NCBI GenBank assembly: GCA_001725945.1
Contig: LRMT01000059.1
Location: 38,073-102,072 of the forward strand
DNA: 64,000 bases
Source of the DNA: Cupriavidus sp. UYMMa02A
Lineage (GTDB): Bacteria; Pseudomonadota; Gammaproteobacteria; Burkholderiales; Burkholderiaceae
Reading direction: 5' to 3'
The notes under the pieces are model-generated. The model saw nothing but the letters and a program-made list of their open reading frames with translations, was not told the origin of the DNA and did no database searches. Every line of letters starts with the position of its first letter. Positions within the stretch are counted from its first letter, which is position 1. The position numbers and the translations under genes are program-made. Below are positions 28,948 to 38,077 of this stretch, one piece after another.

Positions 28948-29492
28948 TCAGCCGATCAGGCGTCCGCGGCGCACGCGCATGCCCTTGCGGACCAGTTCCG
29001 GGGCCAGTCCCGACAGCGTGGCCAGCGTGTCGCCGCCATTGGCATGGCAGATGGCGACCCCCAGCGCATCGGCGGCATCGGTGCTCGGCCGTCCCGGCAG
29101 GCTCAGCAGCCGCATGACCATCTCCTGCACCTGCTCCTTGTTGGCGCGGCCATAGCCGACCACGGCCACCTTGAGCTGCAGGGCGGTGTACTCGAACACC
29201 GGCAGGCCTTGCCCCACCAGCCCGCAGATCGCCGCGCGCGCGCCTGGCCCAGCAGCAGGGTCGATTGCGGGTTGACGTTGACGAACACTTTCTCGATCGC
29301 CGCGCAGTCCGGCGCATAGGTGCGCGCCACCTCGCTGATGCCGTCGAACAGCGTCTTCAGGCGCGCAGGCAGATCGGTCTCGCCATTGCTCTTGATGGTG
29401 CCCGAGGCGATGTAGGAAAGCTTGTTGCCATGCTTTTCCAGCACGCCGAAGCCGGTGGTGCGGAGGCCGGGGTCGATGCCTAAAATGCGCAT
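28948..29492 (-). CDS. ruvC: Holliday junction resolvase RuvC (one frameshift)
   Basis: RuvC nicks the junction held by RuvAB. The start at 29492 ([16 protein letters not shown]) has the first catalytic Asp; others are the Glu in [11 protein letters not shown] and the Asp pair in [17 protein letters not shown]. One G is lost near 29232 ([17 protein letters not shown] expected). Restored length is 181 residues. It is separated from ruvAB by glpQ. Confidence 0.95.
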
Positions 29493-29801
29493 TGATGGTT
29501 TTTGGGTGGGTGGCGCTTTTGTCAGGGCTTCGTTCTTGGCGTGCGCGGCTGTTCGCCGGCGTAGCGGCGAGTCACTTTTGTCCGAGCGAACAAAAAGTAA
29601 CCAAAAAGCGCGTTGACTTGCCCTAACGGGCGAATATTGACCGTAGTGTGCCAGTGTTTTTGTACGGGTATTGGCTTCAGGGGTCAGTTCGGCTGCCTGT
29701 CGCTCACTGACGAGAGCGCGCACCTTCGTTGACGGGCCGTCCCCCTGACCCGGGAGGCGGGAGTGGGCCTCGTTCGGGTGCCGTGCCTGCGGCTTGTGCC
29801 G
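29493..29801. other. Non-coding spacer between purH and ruvC with repeat-like sequence
   Basis: No convincing gene in 309 bases. The block at about 29566-29612 contains ACTTTTGTCCG and AACAAAAAGTAACCAAAAAG, an imperfect inverted pair of a style common in intergenic repeats of Burkholderia/Xanthomonas-like genomes. Composition is uneven, and several short T- and A-runs occur. It must also hold the ruvC promoter on the minus strand. Confidence 0.4.
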
Positions 29802-29846
29802 AAAACAAAAAGCTCCGGGGCGCGGGTCTGGCCCGCGCCCGGAGCT
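29802..29846 (-). terminator. Terminator of purH
   Basis: GCTCCGGGGCGCGGG at 29812-29826 pairs with CCCGCGCCCGGAGC at 29832-29845 with one bulged base. Read on the minus strand it is followed by TTTTTGTTTTC. It lies just after the purH stop. Confidence 0.85.
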
Positions 29847-29863
29847 TCTTTTTTGCGCCTTGA

Positions 29864-31435
29864 TCAGTGGCGGAAATGGCGGGTGCCGGTCAGGACCATG
29901 GCGATGCCGCGCTCGTCCGCGGCGGCGATCACCTCATCATCGCGCATCGAACCGCCCGGCTGGATGACGCAGGTTGCGCCAGCGTCTACCACCACGTCCA
30001 GACCATCACGGAACGGGAAGAAGGCGTCCGACGCCACGGCCGACCCTGCCAGCGTCAGGCCAGCATTCTGCGCCTTGATGCTCGCGATACGCGCCGAATC
30101 CACACGGCTCATCTGCCCCGCGCCGACGCCGAGCGTCATGCCACCACCACAGAACACGATGGCGTTGGACTTGACGTACTTGGCTACGCGCCAGGCAAAC
30201 ATCAGATCGTCCATTTCCTTGGGCGTCGGGTGGCGGCGCGTGACCACGCGCAGTTCGGACGGCTTCACGTTCTTGGCATCCGGACCCTGCACCAGCAGAC
30301 CGCCGCCGACGCGCTTGAAGTCATACTGGTTGACCCCCTTGCCCAGCGGAATCTCGAGCAGTCGCACGTTCTGCTTGGACGCGAACACGGCGCGCGCGCC
30401 GGCGCTGAACGACGGGGCGATCAGCACTTCGACGAACTGCTTCGCGACGGCTTGCGCAGCGGCTTCATCGAGTTCCACGTTGAAGGCGATGATGCCGCCG
30501 AAGGCCGAGGTCGAGTCGGTCTTGAAGGCCTTGTCGTAGGCTTCGAGCGCATTGACGCCGACGGCCACGCCGCACGGGTTCGCGTGCTTGATGATCACGC
30601 AGGCCGGCGTGGTGACGTCGAACGACTTCACGCATTCCCACGCCGCATCGGCGTCGGCGATGTTGTTGTACGACAGCTCCTTGCCCTGCAGCTGCACGTA
30701 GTTGGCCAGCGCGCCGTCCACGGCCTTCAGGTCGCGGTAGAACGCGGCCGACTGGTGCGGGTTCTCGCCGTAGCGCATTTCCTGGACCTTGTCGAAGGCC
30801 AGGTTCAGCGTCTGCGGGTAGGCGCTGCGGCCCTGGTGCGACTTGTCGGCGCCGAGGCTGGTCAGGTAGTTGGTGATCGCGCCGTCGTACTGGGCGGTGT
30901 GCGCGAATACCTTGGTGGCCAGGCGGAAGTTGGTGTCGTAGCCGACCTTGTTGCCGTTGCCGCGCATTTCATCGAGTACCACGGCGTAGTCGGCCGGGTC
31001 GACGATCACGGTCACGTCGCGGTGGTTCTTTGCCGCCGAGCGCAGCATGGTCGGGCCGCCGATGTCGATATTCTCGATCGCGTCCGGCAGCGTGCAGTCA
31101 TCCTTGGCCACGGTCTGCTGGAACGGGTAAAGGTTCACCACCAGCAGGTCGATGGTCGGGATGCCGTGCTCGGCCAGCGCGGCCATGTGCTCGGGCAGGT
31201 CGCGGCGCGCGAGGATGCCGCCGTGGACCTTCGGGTGCAGCGTCTTCACGCGGCCGTCGAGCATCTCGGGGAAGCCGGTGTAGTCGGCCACTTCCGTGAC
31301 GGGCAGGCCGCTGTCGGCCAGCAGCTTGGCGGTGCCGCCCGTGGAAAGCAGCGTGACGCCGAGCGCGTTCAGTTCACGCGCGAATTCGACGATGCCGGTC
31401 TTGTCGGAAACAGAAAGTAGGGCTTGCTTGATCAT
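29864..31435 (-). CDS. purH: Bifunctional AICAR transformylase/IMP cyclohydrolase
   Basis: An intact 523-residue enzyme for the last two steps of IMP synthesis. The N-terminal MGS-like cyclohydrolase domain begins [19 protein letters not shown] and includes STGGTAKLL and [15 protein letters not shown]. The AICAR transformylase domain shows [28 protein letters not shown] (catalytic Lys-His) and [12 protein letters not shown], ending [15 protein letters not shown]. It follows fis on the minus strand with 22 bases between, so dusB-fis-purH looks like one unit. Confidence 0.97.
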   Translation of the reverse strand: MIKQALLSVSDKTGIVEFARELNALGVTLLSTGGTAKLLADSGLPVTEVADYTGFPEMLDGRVKTLHPKVHGGILARRDLPEHMAALAEHGIPTIDLLVVNLYPFQQTVAKDDCTLPDAIENIDIGGPTMLRSAAKNHRDVTVIVDPADYAVVLDEMRGNGNKVGYDTNFRLATKVFAHTAQYDGAITNYLTSLGADKSHQGRSAYPQTLNLAFDKVQEMRYGENPHQSAAFYRDLKAVDGALANYVQLQGKELSYNNIADADAAWECVKSFDVTTPACVIIKHANPCGVAVGVNALEAYDKAFKTDSTSAFGGIIAFNVELDEAAAQAVAKQFVEVLIAPSFSAGARAVFASKQNVRLLEIPLGKGVNQYDFKRVGGGLLVQGPDAKNVKPSELRVVTRRHPTPKEMDDLMFAWRVAKYVKSNAIVFCGGGMTLGVGAGQMSRVDSARIASIKAQNAGLTLAGSAVASDAFFPFRDGLDVVVDAGATCVIQPGGSMRDDEVIAAADERGIAMVLTGTRHFRH

Positions 31436-31457
31436 GGCTGTGCGAAACGCTTCAAAT

Positions 31458-31691
31458 TCAAAGTAAACCGTGCAGCTGCAACTTCTTGCGCAGCGTATTG
31501 CGATTGATGCCGAGGTAGGCGGCGGCCAGCGACTGGTTGCGCTCGGCGCGCACCATCACGGCTTCGAGCAAGGGGCGCTCTACGGCCTCCAGCACCATGT
31601 TGTACATATTGGAAGGCTCTTCGCCGTCCAGGTCCCGAAAGTAGCTATCCAGGCTGTCCCGGATGCACTGGTCGATAGCGTTGCGGCTCAT
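31458..31691 (-). CDS. fis: Fis-family DNA-binding protein
   Basis: An intact 77-residue protein with the Fis C-terminal helix-turn-helix: [20 protein letters not shown]. Fis bends DNA and controls rRNA genes and nucleoid structure in enteric bacteria; in betaproteobacteria it is shorter and less studied. Its start overlaps the dusB stop by four bases (ATGA), preserving the dusB-fis pair known from E. coli. Confidence 0.95.
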   Translation of the reverse strand: MSRNAIDQCIRDSLDSYFRDLDGEEPSNMYNMVLEAVERPLLEAVMVRAERNQSLAAAYLGINRNTLRKKLQLHGLL

Positions 31692-32808
31692 GCGGCAAGC
31701 AACTCCCCTTTTTTGTTGTTGTTGGTTTCATCTTTCCCGTCGCCCTGCGCGTCCCCGGCAACAGCTTCGTCGACATAGACCAGCCGGTCCGACCACTGCG
31801 CCTGCTCGTCAAAGAAGGCGTTGACCGCGGCGAGCTGCTCGCCGGTGGTCTCGAGCGTGTTCATGCGGTGGCGGAACAGGTTCGCGCCGCGCAGCCCGCG
31901 CGTGTACCACGCAATATGCTTGCGTGCGGTGCGTACACCGGTGAACTCGCCGTAGAAGGCATAGTGGTCTTCGAGATGCGCGTTCATGATCGCGCGGATC
32001 TCGGCCACTTCGGGCGACGGCAGCAGTTCACCGGTCGCCAGGAAATGCTCGATCTCGCGGAACAGCCACGGCCGGCCCTGCGCCGCGCGGCCGATCATGA
32101 TGGCATCGGCGCCCGTCAGTGCCAGCACCTGCTTTGCCTTCTGCGGCGTGGTGATATCGCCGTTGGCCACCACCGGAATGCGCAGGGCGGCCTTGACCGC
32201 GGCGATCGTGTCGTACTCGGCATCACCGTGGTACAGGTCGGCGCGGGTGCGGCCGTGGATGGTCAGCATGCTGATGCCGGCATCTTCCACCATGCGCGCA
32301 ATGCGCAAGGCATTGCGGTTCTCGCGGTTCCAGCCCGTGCGGATCTTGAGCGTGACCGGCACCCGATCGCCCACGGCGCCCACCACGGCCTCGACAATGC
32401 GCACTACCAGCGGCTCGTTCTGCAGCAGCGCGGAGCCGGCGGCCACATTGCAGACCTTCTTGGCCGGGCAGCCCATGTTGATGTCGATGATCTGCGCGCC
32501 GCGGTCGACGTTGTAGCGCGCGGCTTCGGCCATCATGGCCGGCTCGCGCCGGCGATCTGGACCGAGATCGGTTCGACCTCGCCGGCATGGTTGGCGCGGC
32601 GCATGGTCTTCTCGCTCTTCCACAGCTGTGCGTTCGACGCCACCATTTCGGACACCGCGTAGCCCGCGCCAAGCTGCTTGCACAGTTGGCGGAAAGGGCG
32701 GTCCGTCACGCCGGCCATGGGAGCGACGAACAGGTTGTTGCGAAGTTGGTGTGGTCCGATCTGCACGTTGGGTCGGCGGTTCCGGCGGCCATGGCCCCTC
32801 GACGGCAT
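31688..32808 (-). CDS. dusB: tRNA-dihydrouridine synthase B (one frameshift)
   Basis: An FMN enzyme that reduces uridine 17 in tRNA. Motifs: LFVAPMAGVTDRPFR, INMGCPAKKV with the catalytic Cys, LKIRTGW, LTIHGRTRADLY and VVANGDI, GADAIMIGRAAQGRPW. A G is missing near 32545 (VQIAGAEPAMMAEAA expected). The start is uncertain: ATG 32808 gives 373 residues, while GTG 32766 would start at VQIGPHQLRNN, closer to relatives I recall. It is translationally coupled to fis. Confidence 0.93.
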
Positions 32809-32861
32809 GCGCGAAGCGCGATGCGGAGCAGGGTGGCCCGGCGATAAAAAGAAGTGAAACG

Positions 32862-32905
32862 AAAAAACACGCCCGTGCCGAACCGCTGTCGGCAATTCCA
32901 CGGGC
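32862..32905 (-). terminator. Terminator between the ubiH and dusB units
   Basis: On the minus strand GCCCGTG (32905-32899) pairs with CACGGGC (32877-32871), with an inner GCCGA/TCGGC helix, and is followed by GTGTTTTTTCG. It ends the pepP-unknown-ubiH transcript about 140 bases after ubiH and lies just upstream of the dusB start. A second palindrome, ACCGCACGTGCGGT at 33020-33033, lies nearer the ubiH stop but lacks a T-run. Confidence 0.75.
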
Positions 32906-33045
32906 ATGAGCGAGGGCTGGATTCTACCGCCAAACGACTGCTGCTGCCCAAGAATTGAGCATCAGTACAAGAGGCGGCGTCTGAAAATGCCTCGAATCAG
33001 TTAGCCGAAAGGGGCGGTAACCGCACGTGCGGTCCCGCCATGGCG

Positions 33046-34284
33046 TCAGCGGCGCATGCCGAACATCATATGCCGCGCCAGCGCATGCTTGAGCGGCGCC
33101 ACGCACGCCAGCGCTGCCAGCGAAGCCCCGCGCGCATGCGCGGCCAGCGGATACGGGATGCCAAACACGCGCGGCAGCAGGTCCGTCACGCCGATGGTTA
33201 TTGCCCGGTCCAGGCGGTGGCGCGACGCAAATACCTGCAGCGCGTGGGGCGTGCAGCCAGCACGCAGCGAATCGGCCAGTGCGAACGCGTCGCGCAGTCC
33301 GAGGTTCAGGCCCTGGCCTGCCACCGGGTGCAGGGTCTGTGCGGCGTTGCCCACGGCCACGATGCGGCCGTCGACCGTCACCGGCGCAGCATTGAGCCCC
33401 AGCGGAAACGCATGGCGCTTGCCGGCCAGCGTGAAGCGGCCCATGCGATCGCCGAACGCCGCGCCGAGTTCGGCCGCGAACGCCGTGTCGGACAGTGCCA
33501 GCCGCCGTGCTGCCTGTTCGGGCGGACAGCACCAGACCAGCGCATAGCCGTCGATACCGTGTTCGTCGTAAGGCAGGAGCGCGAGCGGCCCGTCTCCGGT
33601 GAACCGTTCCCAGGCCCAGCCCGGCCGCGGCCGCGAGCAAGCGACGTGGCCGATCACCGCGGTCTGGCCGTAGTCTCGGTGCCGCGCGCCCTGGCCAGCA
33701 TGCGCGGCCTGCTGGTGGAACAGGCCGCCTTCGGCCTGCACGGCGATGCGCGCGGTATAGCGCGCCGCTTGGCCGTCCGCCGCCGTACCGGTCAGATGGA
33801 CCGCGCCGGCCATGGCGTCCGGGCCGGCGAAGTCCCCGCCGACCAGCGGATCCTGCTGCAGATCGTCGATGCGGGTCTCGAACACGCGCAGCAGGCGCGA
33901 TTCGCCGGCCCGCTGCGCCGCGCGGCCCAGCGCGCGTTCGAGCACATTGCACAGCTCGCCATAGCGCACCACATAGCCGAGCGCCGGCACGCCGTAGTCA
34001 TCGTGGTGCAGCTTCACATGGCCGAGATGTCCGCGCTGCGAAACATGGATATGCTCGATCGCCGTGCCGGCCACGGGCCAAGCGCCGATCTGCTCGAGCA
34101 GTTGCCGGCTGCCGTGGGACAGCGCAATGGCGCGCGGGTCGCGCGCGGCGCGCGCCGGCGTGGCGGCATCGATCAGCGTGATGCGCCAGTCGGTGGCCAG
34201 CAGAAGCTGGCACGCGAGCGCGAGCCCTACGGGGCCGCCACCGACGATGGCGATGTCGCGGACTTCAGGCTCGGCCTGGGTCAT
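33046..34284 (-). CDS. ubiH: UbiH/Coq6-family FAD monooxygenase
   Basis: An intact 412-residue flavoprotein hydroxylase, probably for a ring position in ubiquinone synthesis. The ATG at 34284 precedes VRDIAIVGGGPVGLALA (FAD GxGxxG). RAIALSHGSRQLLEQIG follows, and GNAAQTLHPVAGQGLNLGLRDA is the second FAD motif and UbiH/F/I signature. It overlaps the preceding unknown gene by 20 bases. The pepP-ubiH arrangement is also found in E. coli, supporting UbiH over other family members, though exact regiospecificity is not certain. Confidence 0.88.
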   Translation of the reverse strand: MTQAEPEVRDIAIVGGGPVGLALACQLLLATDWRITLIDAATPARAARDPRAIALSHGSRQLLEQIGAWPVAGTAIEHIHVSQRGHLGHVKLHHDDYGVPALGYVVRYGELCNVLERALGRAAQRAGESRLLRVFETRIDDLQQDPLVGGDFAGPDAMAGAVHLTGTAADGQAARYTARIAVQAEGGLFHQQAAHAGQGARHRDYGQTAVIGHVACSRPRPGWAWERFTGDGPLALLPYDEHGIDGYALVWCCPPEQAARRLALSDTAFAAELGAAFGDRMGRFTLAGKRHAFPLGLNAAPVTVDGRIVAVGNAAQTLHPVAGQGLNLGLRDAFALADSLRAGCTPHALQVFASRHRLDRAITIGVTDLLPRVFGIPYPLAAHARGASLAALACVAPLKHALARHMMFGMRR

Positions 34285-34744
34285 CGCCGGCGCTCCCGTC
34301 CGTATTCGCATCCGAAGCCGGCTCTGGCTGCGCGCCACGCTTCCAGCAGATGGCGTCGGAGCGCGACTTGCCGGCCGTGGCATCGCGCAGCGCGTTGTCG
34401 AGCTTTTGCTGGTTGAAGCCGGGCAGGGCTTGCACGCGCGCCAACAGCTCGCCGTAGTTGGCCGCGTCCATCGGCGTCACGCAGCCCTGGCCGCTGTCGG
34501 GGGCGCCAACCAGGATCAGCCAGGCCTTGCCGGCCCACGGCGCAGCATTGGAAACCCGCACCACCACGCGCTCCAGCGTATCCCACATGACTTCCTCGCG
34601 CTGTCCGTCGGGGCGGTGCACCACCACGCGGTCATCGTAGAGGTTGATCACGAACGGCTCGGCCGGATCGACGTGGCGCTTCATGGGCGCGTTGTGAGGG
34701 GTGCCCGCGTTGCCCGGAAACAGTCTGCGCAGCCATCCGATCAT
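34265..34744 (-). CDS. Conserved unknown between pepP and ubiH
   Basis: An intact 159-residue protein I do not recognise. It has no signal peptide. The N-terminal MIGWLRRLFPGNAG is short and basic. The core, FVINLYDDRVVVHRPDGQRE, VMWDTLERVVVRVSN and WAGKAWLILVGAPDSGQGCV, looks like an all-beta PH-like fold with aromatic residues. The C-terminus is charged and probably disordered. It overlaps pepP by four bases upstream and ubiH by 20 downstream, so it is translated with them; a role linked to either is only a guess from position. Confidence 0.78.
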   Translation of the reverse strand: MIGWLRRLFPGNAGTPHNAPMKRHVDPAEPFVINLYDDRVVVHRPDGQREEVMWDTLERVVVRVSNAAPWAGKAWLILVGAPDSGQGCVTPMDAANYGELLARVQALPGFNQQKLDNALRDATAGKSRSDAICWKRGAQPEPASDANTDGSAGDDPGRA

Positions 34745-36159
34745 GCCTTGCCTCCGTTTGCCGGATTGTTTGCCGGATTGTTTGCCGGATTTCGGTCCCG
34801 CATCACGGCTTCGATCTCGTCGGCCTTGACCGGCACGCCACGCGTGATGATCTCGCAGTCGCCGTTGGTGACGACCGCATCGTCCTCGATGCGGATGCCG
34901 ATATGCCAGTAGCGCTCAGGCACGTCTTCAGCCGGGCGCACGTAGATGCCCGGCTCGACCGTCACGACCATGCCCGGCTCCAGCGGCCGCCAGGGGCGTT
35001 CGCCGTCCGCTGCCGGCGCGGCCGAGCGGTACTCGCCCACGTCATGCACGTCCATGCCAAGCCAGTGGCCGGTGCGGTGCATGTAGAAGCGGCGATAGCT
35101 GCCGCTGGCGAGCACGTCGTCGAGCGTGCCTTCCTTGTTGCGGTCGAGCAGGCCGGTGTCGAGCATGCCCTGCGCGAGCACGCGCACGGCGGCATCGTGC
35201 GGCACGTTGTAGGGCACGCCCACGCGCGTTTCGGCAATGGCGGCGTCCTGCGCGGCCAGCACGAGGTCGTAGAGTTCGCGCTGGGCCGGCGAGAAGCGGC
35301 CGGACACAGGGAAGGTACGGGTGATGTCGGAAGCGTAGCCATCGAATTCGCAGCCGGCATCGATGAGGCACAGGTCGCCGTCGCGCAACTCGGCGGGACC
35401 CGCGCGGTAGTGCAGCACGCAGGCGTTCGGGCCGGCCGCGACGATCGAGTTGTAGGCCACGCTCTGCGCGCCGTGGCGGCGGAATTCGTACAGCAACTCC
35501 GCTTCGAGGTGGTACTCGCGCAGGCCGTGCCGCGTGGCCTGCATGGCACGTACGTGGGCGCCCGCGGAGATTTCGCCGGCGCGGCGCATCGTGGCCAGTT
35601 CACCGGCGTCCTTGATCAGCCGCATCTCGTCGAGCAGCGTGCGGATGTCGACCGCGACCGAAGGCGATGTGACACCGGCGCGGGCTTGCATGCGCACCGC
35701 ATCGAGCCAGCGGCGTACCTGCATGTCGGTACGCGTCGAGGCAGCCAGCGGGTACGCAAGCTGCGCGCGGTTGGCGAGCAGGCCGGGCAGGGCGGCGTCG
35801 ATCTCCTCAACCGAATGCGCTTCATCGAAGCCAAAGGTCGCGCGTGCGCCTTCGGGGCCGTAGCGGAAACCGTCCCAGATCTCGCGCTCTTCGTGCTTGG
35901 GGCGGCAGAACAGGATGCTGCGGTCGGCTTCGGCGCCCTGGCCGGCGACCAGCACCAGCACGGATTCGGGCTCGGTGAAGCCGGTCAGGTAATAGAAATA
36001 GCTGTCGTGCCGGTACGGGTAGTCGCTGTCGCGGTTGCGCATGGCTTCCGGCGCCGTGGGCAGGATGGCCACGCCGCCGCCGCCGGCGCGCAGGTGCTGC
36101 AGCACGCGCGCGCGACGGTCTCGGCAGGCGGCCAGGAGGGCAGGATCGGGTGCGGACAT
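34741..36159 (-). CDS. pepP: Xaa-Pro aminopeptidase (aminopeptidase P)
   Basis: An intact 472-residue metallopeptidase that removes N-terminal residues before proline. The N-terminal creatinase-like domain includes DSDYPYRHDSYFYYLTGF. The C-terminal pita-bread domain has the dimetal ligands: CLIDAGCEFDGYASDITRTF (two Asp), HRTGHWLGMDVHD (His), VTVEPGIYV (Glu) and the last Glu in IGIRIEDD. The C-terminus is an odd Asn-Pro-Ala-Asn repeat encoded by a 12-base tandem repeat. It heads the pepP-unknown-ubiH unit. Confidence 0.95.
   Translation of the reverse strand: MSAPDPALLAACRDRRARVLQHLRAGGGGVAILPTAPEAMRNRDSDYPYRHDSYFYYLTGFTEPESVLVLVAGQGAEADRSILFCRPKHEEREIWDGFRYGPEGARATFGFDEAHSVEEIDAALPGLLANRAQLAYPLAASTRTDMQVRRWLDAVRMQARAGVTSPSVAVDIRTLLDEMRLIKDAGELATMRRAGEISAGAHVRAMQATRHGLREYHLEAELLYEFRRHGAQSVAYNSIVAAGPNACVLHYRAGPAELRDGDLCLIDAGCEFDGYASDITRTFPVSGRFSPAQRELYDLVLAAQDAAIAETRVGVPYNVPHDAAVRVLAQGMLDTGLLDRNKEGTLDDVLASGSYRRFYMHRTGHWLGMDVHDVGEYRSAAPAADGERPWRPLEPGMVVTVEPGIYVRPAEDVPERYWHIGIRIEDDAVVTNGDCEIITRGVPVKADEIEAVMRDRNPANNPANNPANGGKA
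34757..34790. repeat. Tandem 12-bp repeat at the pepP 3' end
   Basis: TTTGCCGGATTG occurs twice in full and a third time nearly so. In pepP it encodes NPAN units just before the stop. Being a multiple of three, copy-number change would alter tail length without shifting frame. Confidence 0.8.
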
Positions 36160-36238
36160 AGGATCGCCAACTGGAGAGAGGGAATGCGTCAGATTCTACG
36201 CCGCCGGCGCTCACGCCCCGGCGGCAGCGCAAAGCGGC

Positions 36239-36967
36239 TCAGGCGCCGCCTGCGAGGGCGGTGCTGCGCGCGGCGACGGCATCGTTGAGCGCGGCGAGCT
36301 GGGCCGGGGTGCCTACGTTTTCCCAGAGGCCGCCGAAGCGCTCGCCGCTGGCCGTGCCTGCCGCGATGGCAGCGCGGTAGCAGGGCGTCATGGCGACCTT
36401 GGTGCCGGGCGCAATGTCGGTGAACAGGCGCGTGTCATATAGCCCGATATTGCCGAAGGTCAGGCGCTCTGCGCCGGGCGCCGGGTCGAGCGCCAGCAAG
36501 CCGTCGGACCCAAGCGCGAAGTCGCCCGCCGGGTGGAACGCCGGGTTCGGCACCATCACCAGGTGCATGCGCGGCGCCTGCGCACCGGCCATCTCGCGAG
36601 CGCGGGGCAGCAGCGTGCGAAAGTCGTATTCACAGAAGATGTCGCCGGAAACGGCCAGGAATATCTCGCCACGTTCCGGCGCCTGCGACAGCAGCGGCAA
36701 TGCCTGGGCGATGCCGCCCGCGGTCTCGAGCGCGCTGCCTTCGGCGGAGTACGCAATGCGTGCACCGAAGCGGCTGCCATCACCGAGCGCCGACTCGATC
36801 TGCTCGCCAAGCCATGCATGGTTGATGACGATGTCGCGCAATCCGGCGCGCACCAAGGCCTCGATCTTCCAGACGATCAGCGGCTTGCCGCCCACTGTCA
36901 GCAGCGGCTTGGGGCACGTGTCGGTGAGCGGGCGCATGCGGTCGCCGCGGCCCGCGGCAAAGATCAT
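36239..36967 (-). CDS. murU: MurNAc-1-phosphate uridylyltransferase-like nucleotidyltransferase
   Basis: An intact 242-residue sugar-phosphate nucleotidyltransferase. The start MIFAAGRGDRMRPLTDTCPK holds the nucleotide-binding signature; VGGKPLIVWKIEALVRAG, VSGDIFCEYDF and NIGLYDTRLF follow. With AmgK it matches the Pseudomonas pathway that turns recycled MurNAc into UDP-MurNAc, bypassing MurA and MurB. AmgK is encoded about 1.1 kb upstream on the same strand, with azlCD between. Specificity is inferred from this context. Confidence 0.87.
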   Translation of the reverse strand: MIFAAGRGDRMRPLTDTCPKPLLTVGGKPLIVWKIEALVRAGLRDIVINHAWLGEQIESALGDGSRFGARIAYSAEGSALETAGGIAQALPLLSQAPERGEIFLAVSGDIFCEYDFRTLLPRAREMAGAQAPRMHLVMVPNPAFHPAGDFALGSDGLLALDPAPGAERLTFGNIGLYDTRLFTDIAPGTKVAMTPCYRAAIAAGTASGERFGGLWENVGTPAQLAALNDAVAARSTALAGGA

Positions 36968-36972
36968 GGTTT

Positions 36973-37296
36973 TCAAATCAGGGTCTCCATGGCGAGCAGG
37001 GTGGCCATGCCGCCAATGATGGTCCAGCCGATGCTGCGCGTGCGCGCGGCGATCACGATCGCGACCAGGCCGGCGACCAGCCGCGCGTTGAACGGGCTCA
37101 CGTAGAGCTCGCCGCCGCGCATCAGCAGGTCGGGTGCGATCAGTGCCGAGAGCATGGCCGCCGGCACGAACTGCAGCGCGGTGCGGAACCACGCCGGCAG
37201 CCGCACGCGGCCTTCTACGGCGATGAACGACAGGCGGATCAGGAACGTGGCCAGCCCCGCGCCCAGGAAGACCCACAGCAAGGTCAGCGCGTTCAT
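36973..37296 (-). CDS. azlD: AzlD-family branched-chain amino acid export subunit
   Basis: An intact 107-residue membrane protein with about four hydrophobic spans (LLWVFLGAGLATFLIRLSFI near the start). AzlD is the small partner of AzlC in exporters of branched-chain or related amino acids. Its start overlaps the azlC stop by four bases, and it ends five bases before the murU start, so the two units are co-transcribed. Confidence 0.88.
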   Translation of the reverse strand: MNALTLLWVFLGAGLATFLIRLSFIAVEGRVRLPAWFRTALQFVPAAMLSALIAPDLLMRGGELYVSPFNARLVAGLVAIVIAARTRSIGWTIIGGMATLLAMETLI

Positions 37297-38000
37297 GCCG
37301 CCTCCTTGCCGATGGCGGCCTTGCCTGCCGGGCGCTCGCCCGAAGCCTTGCCGCGGCCGAGCAGCAGCATGCCGGCGGCAATGCCGCCCAGGGCCGCGAC
37401 CATCAGGCCGAGCTTGTGCGGCATGCCGAAACAGGCCACTGCCAGGGCCGTCGCGACCAGCGCCGCGGCCACCTGTGCGCGGTGCTTCAGGCCCGGCACG
37501 ATGATGCCGATGAAGGTCAGCGGCAGGAAGAAATCCAGCGGCCAGTCGCGCGGTACCTGCGCGCCGACCAGCACGCCGGCGAGCGTCGACACCTGCCAGC
37601 TTGCCCAAAGCGCGAAACCGCCGCCGAAGTAGTACCAGTGGCGGTACTGCTGGCGCGGCCCCGTGTCGGCCAGCCGGTGCGTCATGGCGGCAAACGCTTC
37701 ATCGGTCAGCAGGTAGGCGATCAGCGCCTTCCACCGGCGCGGCAGGTGCGCGAGCGTCGGCGCGATCGTGGCCGAGTAGAGCGCATGGCGCAGGTTCACC
37801 ATCGCCACCGTGACGGCAATCACTAGCGCCGGCGTACCGGCCGACCACAGTTGCGTGAGGATCATCTGCGATGCGCCGCCGAATACGATGGCGCTCATCG
37901 CGCAGGCCAGCCACGCGGGCATGCCGGCGCCGACCGCCAGCACGCCGTAGATCAGGCCGAATGGCACCACGCCGAGCAGCATCGGCGCGAGCGCGCGCAT
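37293..38000 (-). CDS. azlC: AzlC-family branched-chain amino acid exporter
   Basis: A 235-residue membrane protein with several spans. Family motifs are GVVPFGLIYGVLAVGAG, FGGASQMILTQL, NLRHALYSATIAP, YLLTDEAFA and PLTFIGIIVPGLK. The ATG at 38000 is conservative: sequence upstream in frame (SITRSGEWWAGMRALAP) resembles the family N-terminus, with only a CTG (38036) in start position, so the true start may be a rare CTG or hidden by a base error. It is coupled to azlD and lies between amgK and murU. Confidence 0.87.
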   Translation of the reverse strand: MRALAPMLLGVVPFGLIYGVLAVGAGMPAWLACAMSAIVFGGASQMILTQLWSAGTPALVIAVTVAMVNLRHALYSATIAPTLAHLPRRWKALIAYLLTDEAFAAMTHRLADTGPRQQYRHWYYFGGGFALWASWQVSTLAGVLVGAQVPRDWPLDFFLPLTFIGIIVPGLKHRAQVAAALVATALAVACFGMPHKLGLMVAALGGIAAGMLLLGRGKASGERPAGKAAIGKEAA

Positions 38001-38077
38001 GCCTGCCCACCACTCGCCGGAGCGTGTGATGCTCAGGGGGCCTCGGGAAGGTCAGGCGTGGGCACTGTCGAGCCCGT

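Noticed and set aside
29867..31420. A 517-codon plus-strand open frame opposite purH
   Set aside because: Antisense shadow: purH is complete on the other strand, and this translation has no recognisable domain.
33020..33033. ACCGCACGTGCGGT palindrome as the ubiH terminator
   Set aside because: No T-run on either strand; the hairpin at 32862-32905 fits much better.
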